From assembly GCA_949358305.1 (NCBI GenBank), contig OX442314.1, forward strand, positions 2,421,087-2,485,086: DNA of 64,000 nt, in the 5' to 3' direction. Under the pieces are notes generated by a model. It saw nothing but the letters and a program-made list of their open reading frames with translations, did no database searches and was not told the DNA's origin. Made by a program: the position numbers and the translations under genes. The DNA is from Strigamia acuminata (lineage: Eukaryota; Arthropoda; Chilopoda; Geophilomorpha; Linotaeniidae). Positions 61,360 through 64,000 of the stretch are shown here, piece after piece. The stretch's first letter is position 1. Each line of letters starts with the position of its first letter.

Positions 61360-63160
61360 ATATTTTGCATTTTGCATTTTGCATTTTACTCGAGCAGTTG
61401 ATGTTCGTTTCGTTGGTTTTGGTTCCAGCAAGTTCGAAGCCGCCGTCGTCGACGCACCAGCACTCGCCGCCGTCGCATTGGATCGCCTCGAAATGACCGT
61501 CGGATTGACATTTGGCGGTAGGAACGCGAGTGTCCAACGCCCGGGCACGTTTTTCGCCGGCCAGCAACTGGTGTTCGCAAGCTGAAATGTTTACGCATTT
61601 AAATTAGAACAGAAACTAGCGTCCAACTGAGTAGGTGTTGTGGACAGAAGGCTCCACAGCCAGGAGGGACTAATGCTGTTTCTTGGTTTTTGGCACGTTC
61701 TTGGGTTTTTTCTTAACAAAGGGGGGGGGGGGGGGGCAGCGTAAACCTCACCTTAACTGGTTTTTTTTAATGTGATGGGGAATTAGGCACTGATTTAGTT
61801 GCGATATGGTTAGCATGGATTAGTCATTCCTGGTTTGTGTCTGTAATTTCATTGGTCTGGAGCCCCCCTGTCGCCAAGCGCTTCTGTAGAAACGGGTCTG
61901 TACATGACTTTACGTTGTCTGAAATTGACAAATAGATTAAGCCAATGGGGTAAGCTTCCTGCGCCTTTTTAAGGAACCATCCATCGCTATCTCCAGGAGC
62001 TCCAGATCTCCAGAAACTAAAGATCTCCAGAAACTCCAAATCTCCAGATCTCCAGAAACTCCAGATCTCCAAAACCTCCAGAAACTCCAGATCTCCAGAG
62101 ATCTCTGGAAAATCCAGATCTCAAGAAACTCCAGAAACTTTAGATCTCCAGAAACTCCAAAACCTCCAGATCTCCAGAAACTCCAGATCTCTAGAAAATC
62201 CAGATCTCAAGAAACTCCAGAAACTTTAGATCTCCAGAAACTCCAATCGCCAGAAACTCCAGATCTCCAGAAAATCCAGATCTCCAGAAACTTCAGATCT
62301 CAAGAAACTCCAGAAACTCCAATCTCCAGAAACTCCAGATCTCCAGAAACTCCAGATCTCCAGAAACTCCAGATCTCCAGAAACTCCAGATCTCCAGAAA
62401 CTCCAGATCTCCAGAAACTTCAGATCTCAAGAAACTCCAATCTCCAGAAACTCCAGATCTCCAGAAACTCCAGATCTCCAGAAACTCCAGAAACTCCAGA
62501 TCTCCAGAAACTCCAGAAACTCCAGATCTCCAGAAACTCCAGATCTCCAGATCTCCAGAAACTCCAGATCTCCAGAAACTCCAGATCTCCAGAAACTCCA
62601 AATCCCCACAAACTGGAGATCTCTGCGGCTATTATACAAAGAAATAGAAATAACTGCAATAAAATTCAACCTTTACAAATTGGCATAATAACTTCTCAGA
62701 ACCATGATGTAACAACATTATATAACAATGTTTGGAGATTTAAATTAGAGCATAAATTAACGGGGTCAATTAAATGTGTCATTTTCAAAAAATCTACCAT
62801 TGTTTCTTTCTTTTTTTGTTTTTATTGAAAAATGCAGACACAATGAGGGAATCCATTTTGAATGCGAAGGTGAACGGCTGGCAAAGAATTAATTTTCTTT
62901 CTTTTTTCTTTTCAAAATTAAAATTTAAAAAGAAAAAATCACTTTCTTATGCTAGAGTGAGGAAATAGGCCACCGGGAATTAAATTACTCACCCGAATAA
63001 ATGGGTTGAGTGCAGATATTCGTGCAGCCGTCGAAACAACATTTATCCGTTCCGTTACAGGTGGAATCCGAAACACATTGGTTGATGTCGGACGAAGAGC
63101 ACAATTCGGGATGGGCGTCGATTAAAGTGGGACAACGGCCCAAATGGATTTTAACATCGC
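47981..63160 (-). CDS. Large type I membrane protein with WAP, thyroglobulin-1, antistasin, lustrin and Kunitz modules (5' end outside window)
   Basis: Nineteen phase-consistent exons: 62993-63160, 61390-61581, 61102-61287, 60658-60981, 59866-60197, 59541-59805, 59273-59479, 58556-58665, 57935-58499, 57066-57386, 56124-56309, 55735-56061, 53590-53668, 52694-53526, 51014-51763, 50865-50949, 49379-49520, 49122-49316 and 47981-48172; 1,818 codons, no N-terminus. Module order: WAP; Tg1 (QCDGGECWCVDDGG); antistasin; lustrin+WAP; Tg1+antistasin; WAP; Tg1; antistasin; lustrin+Kunitz+WAP; WAP+Tg1; antistasin; lustrin+Kunitz; Tg1; Cys-rich with TRTRREV; two Kunitz (EQFVYGGCGGNDNNF, EEFIFGGCDGNDNNF), Cys-rich, Tg1. 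A possible SEA-like segment, one membrane helix (VTVAAILVFTFLALVLICAL) and a tail starting YRKRR follow. These folds are mostly protease inhibitors or matrix modules; function is inferred. Intron 53527-53589 uses a GC donor. I know no named orthologue. Confidence 0.9.
48480..48890. repeat. 30-bp minisatellite in intron of the large membrane gene
   Basis: Units of about 30 bp such as AAAACGTCAAAATCATGAGA followed by AAACACACAT, with two alternating variants. Confidence 0.88.
49780..50060. repeat. 21-bp minisatellite in intron of the large membrane gene
   Basis: About thirteen copies of AAGATTTTTATGTAAAAATT plus T (21 bp). It passes directly into the 20-bp higher-order array on its right. Confidence 0.93.
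50060..50860. repeat. Higher-order 20-bp array in intron of the large membrane gene
   Basis: Five monomer variants of one 20-bp sequence (TGCAAAAATCTGTGATTTTA, TGCAAAAATCTGTAATTCCA and others) are arranged in multi-monomer blocks. The TGCAAAAACC monomer marks blocks at 50151, 50231, 50371, 50511, 50631 and 50751, so blocks are 80, 140, 140, 120 and 120 bp. Confidence 0.93.
52030..52400. repeat. 31-bp minisatellite in intron of the large membrane gene
   Basis: Copies of a 31-bp unit, TTTTAGACGCTTTTTGATGG followed by ATTTTTAATCG, are nearly identical over 52070-52390. Confidence 0.93.
53758..54282. mobile_element. MITE family D, copy 1
   Basis: The ends AGGTGCGTTCGATCTTAAAT and, at the right, the complement of AGGTGCGTTCAATCTTAAAT enclose about 525 bp without coding capacity. 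Inner parts of both arms (GATTTTCTTGATTTC) also pair. It lies in the intron 53669-55734 of the large membrane gene. Confidence 0.75.
54712..54990 (+). repeat. Dispersed repeat J, copy 2
   Basis: Contains CACAGACTGACCCCTTGCA and, further on, GGAGCTGCTGAGAATC then ATAATGTTGCCAG, colinear with the minus-strand copy at 6870-7290. It is GC-richer than its surroundings. The extent to the left (54290-54711) is unclear; that stretch also looks like unique or old repeat sequence. Confidence 0.5.
54999..55486. mobile_element. MITE family F, copy 2
   Basis: The left end AGAGTTTGCGGGATGC, followed by ATTTTTCCCTTA, is mirrored on the right by TAAGGGAAAAAT and GCATCCCGCAAACTCT. There are internal subterminal repeats of TTTTCCCTTA / TAAGGGAAAA and no coding capacity. 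Related to the element at 39766-40129. Confidence 0.8.
55507..55634. mobile_element. Miniature 128-bp inverted-repeat element
   Basis: ACACTGCTTGAAATTTCATA at 55507 pairs with the reverse complement ending at 55634; the arms extend through ATTTACTT. The centre contains a second small palindrome around GTTTACAAACAGTAAAC. It sits immediately beside family F copy 2. Confidence 0.78.
56340..57030. repeat. 31-bp minisatellite in intron of the large membrane gene
   Basis: Units of about 31 bp built around CTCAGTTTTCGTACGAAAAA. Variants appear in a higher-order arrangement (a block near 56350-56560 recurs near 56640-56800). Confidence 0.85.
57420..57930. repeat. 20-bp degenerate array in intron of the large membrane gene
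   Basis: AAAAATCGATTAAAAACGAA-type units, degenerate, fill the intron 57387-57934. Confidence 0.75.
58740..59270. repeat. 21-bp array in intron of the large membrane gene
   Basis: GTGTGAAAAAGTTCGAAAAA-type units of 21 bp; the last 120 bp are the most regular. It is open on both strands by composition. Confidence 0.82.
60237..60633. mobile_element. MITE family D, copy 2, with nested inverted repeat
   Basis: The ends ACGTGCGTTCAATTTCAAAT and the complement of AGGTGCATTCAATTTGAAAT resemble family D copy 1. Inside, 60340-60420 and 60480-60560 form a second long inverted repeat (TGCGCAGACGATTTTCTA paired with TAGAAAATCGTCTGCGCA, and AGGCCTAATAATGCTAAAAT with its complement). Confidence 0.78.
61035..61075. 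repeat. Perfect 16-bp hairpin just inside an intron of the large membrane gene
   Basis: TGACACCAGTTGGCAC (61035-61050) and GTGCCAACTGGTGTCA (61060-61075) flank a 9-nt loop. The hairpin begins about 26 nt after the donor of exon 61102-61287. Confidence 0.8.
61320..61372. repeat. Tetranucleotide microsatellite (TAAA)n
   Basis: About ten perfect TAAA/AAAT repeats, in the intron between exons 61102-61287 and 61390-61581. Confidence 0.95.
61990..62610. repeat. 17/9-bp minisatellite in intron of the large membrane gene
   Basis: CTCCAGATCTCCAGAAA (17 bp) and CTCCAGAAA (9 bp) units alternate. It is GC-richer than other arrays and rich in BglII-like AGATCT. A run of about 17 G precedes it at 61720. 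Confidence 0.9.
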
Positions 63161-64000
63161 CTAATGATTAAAATAAATGAAATTCAAATTATTTTTATTC
63201 CCAACAAAATGGGGTCGAGTCGACAGTCGGATTTTTTAAATTTTAATTCCCCTCGCCGCCGGTAGTCGTTTTGCAAGTAGCGGCATCGGTAGCTGATGCT
63301 ATCGTTGAATAACATTAAACCTTTGAATCGTATCTGATCCTGAGTCATCTCATCAAAAATCAAACGTTTTTTTTTCGTTATTTAATTCTATTTAATTTCC
63401 CCCCCACACCAGACGAACAAAACAGGTTCTATCCGCTAAATCTTTCGAAAGAATCCATTTTTTAACTAGTCGATTACGTCACAAACCGATCGGCCATTTT
63501 GAAACTACAAAGTTCACTCGACTCGGCCTTTTGCCTCTCGCACTCGCTTTTTACATATACAAACACATGTTCCGCTAGTTTGAACCTGACCACACACATC
63601 CTGGTCTTCCTAGCGAGTGAGGGTCACTCGGTAACATAATTTAAAAAATAAAAATAAAAATAAAAATTGCTAAAAACATCTCCTCAACGCGCATTTAATG
63701 TCCGACGATGTAAATGCCGCATAAAATGATTTTAACGCTATTAATGGCGCTCTAAACGATAAATAATAAATCAAACAATAAATTTAGTGGTCAAGTGATT
63801 AAAATTGTGACCTTGGCGCAATTCGGGGAAACGAAACGAAGCATTTTGATTTGAATTTTGCATTTTCACTTTCCACTCGGTTTCATTTCCGCCCGAACGA
63901 GATTGGATTGTTTGATTTCATGATTTCATCAAACAGGATTCGGCAAATGAAGCGAGAGCGCCTCTTGCTCAATTCCTACGTATTTAGTTCACGAGGTCAA
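63161..64000. other. Intron or 5' region of the large membrane gene
   Basis: The first visible exon (62993-63160) begins in mid-codon after an AG acceptor, so at least one upstream exon exists. I see no signal-peptide exon in this stretch. It is AT-rich apart from 63480-63620, which is moderately GC-rich with inverted GCACTCGC and GCGAGTGAGG words. Confidence 0.5.

Overview
This is a stretch of a compact animal genome. Every recognisable gene is eukaryotic and most are split by short GT-AG introns. The set is metazoan: FUT8, PP1, a TWIK-type K2P channel, ISCA2, PPP1R21, TMEM223, a FOXN2/3-type forkhead factor, a Tudor-domain lamin B receptor, Enabled, SRP9, a galectin and a very large extracellular multi-domain protein. 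The Enabled EVH1 domain is of the insect form, which suggests a protostome and probably an ecdysozoan (arthropod or relative). The species cannot be named from sequence alone. Exon boundaries below were read by hand: reading phase, splice dinucleotides and family similarity were checked together, and exon lengths add up in frame.

Layout, left to right (- means leftward): FUT8 (-, 3' end off the window); an intergenic stretch with a dispersed repeat; a small Arg/Tyr/Pro-rich protein (-); PP1 catalytic subunit (-); a K2P channel with two alternative first exons (-); ISCA2 (+); PPP1R21 (-) sharing a 64-bp divergent promoter with TMEM223 (+); a FOXN forkhead gene (-) with a cluster of RFX X-box-like sites upstream; a possible microprotein (+); lamin B receptor / sterol C14-reductase (-); Enabled (-), possibly with an opposite-strand gene nested in its first intron; SRP9 (+); a galectin with a novel C-terminal region (+); and a leftward gene of at least 19 exons and 1,818 residues. 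That last gene encodes a type I membrane protein built from WAP, thyroglobulin-1, antistasin, lustrin and Kunitz modules, and its 5' end lies off the right edge.

The non-coding sequence is the most unusual part. Nearly every longer intron carries its own private tandem array, each with an unrelated sequence. Unit lengths fall strikingly at 20-21, 30-31 and 52 bp, that is 2, 3 and 5 turns of the DNA helix. Several short inverted-repeat transposon families (at least nine copies) also sit in introns. The last intron of PPP1R21 is one foldback of about 0.9 kb.

The genes are mostly unrelated housekeeping and developmental genes, and nothing suggests an operon. PP1 and one of its putative regulatory subunits (PPP1R21) lie within 11 kb, which may be chance. 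The most novel candidates are the large inhibitor-module membrane protein, the galectin with a glycine zipper and His/Lys tail, and the helically phased intronic minisatellites.
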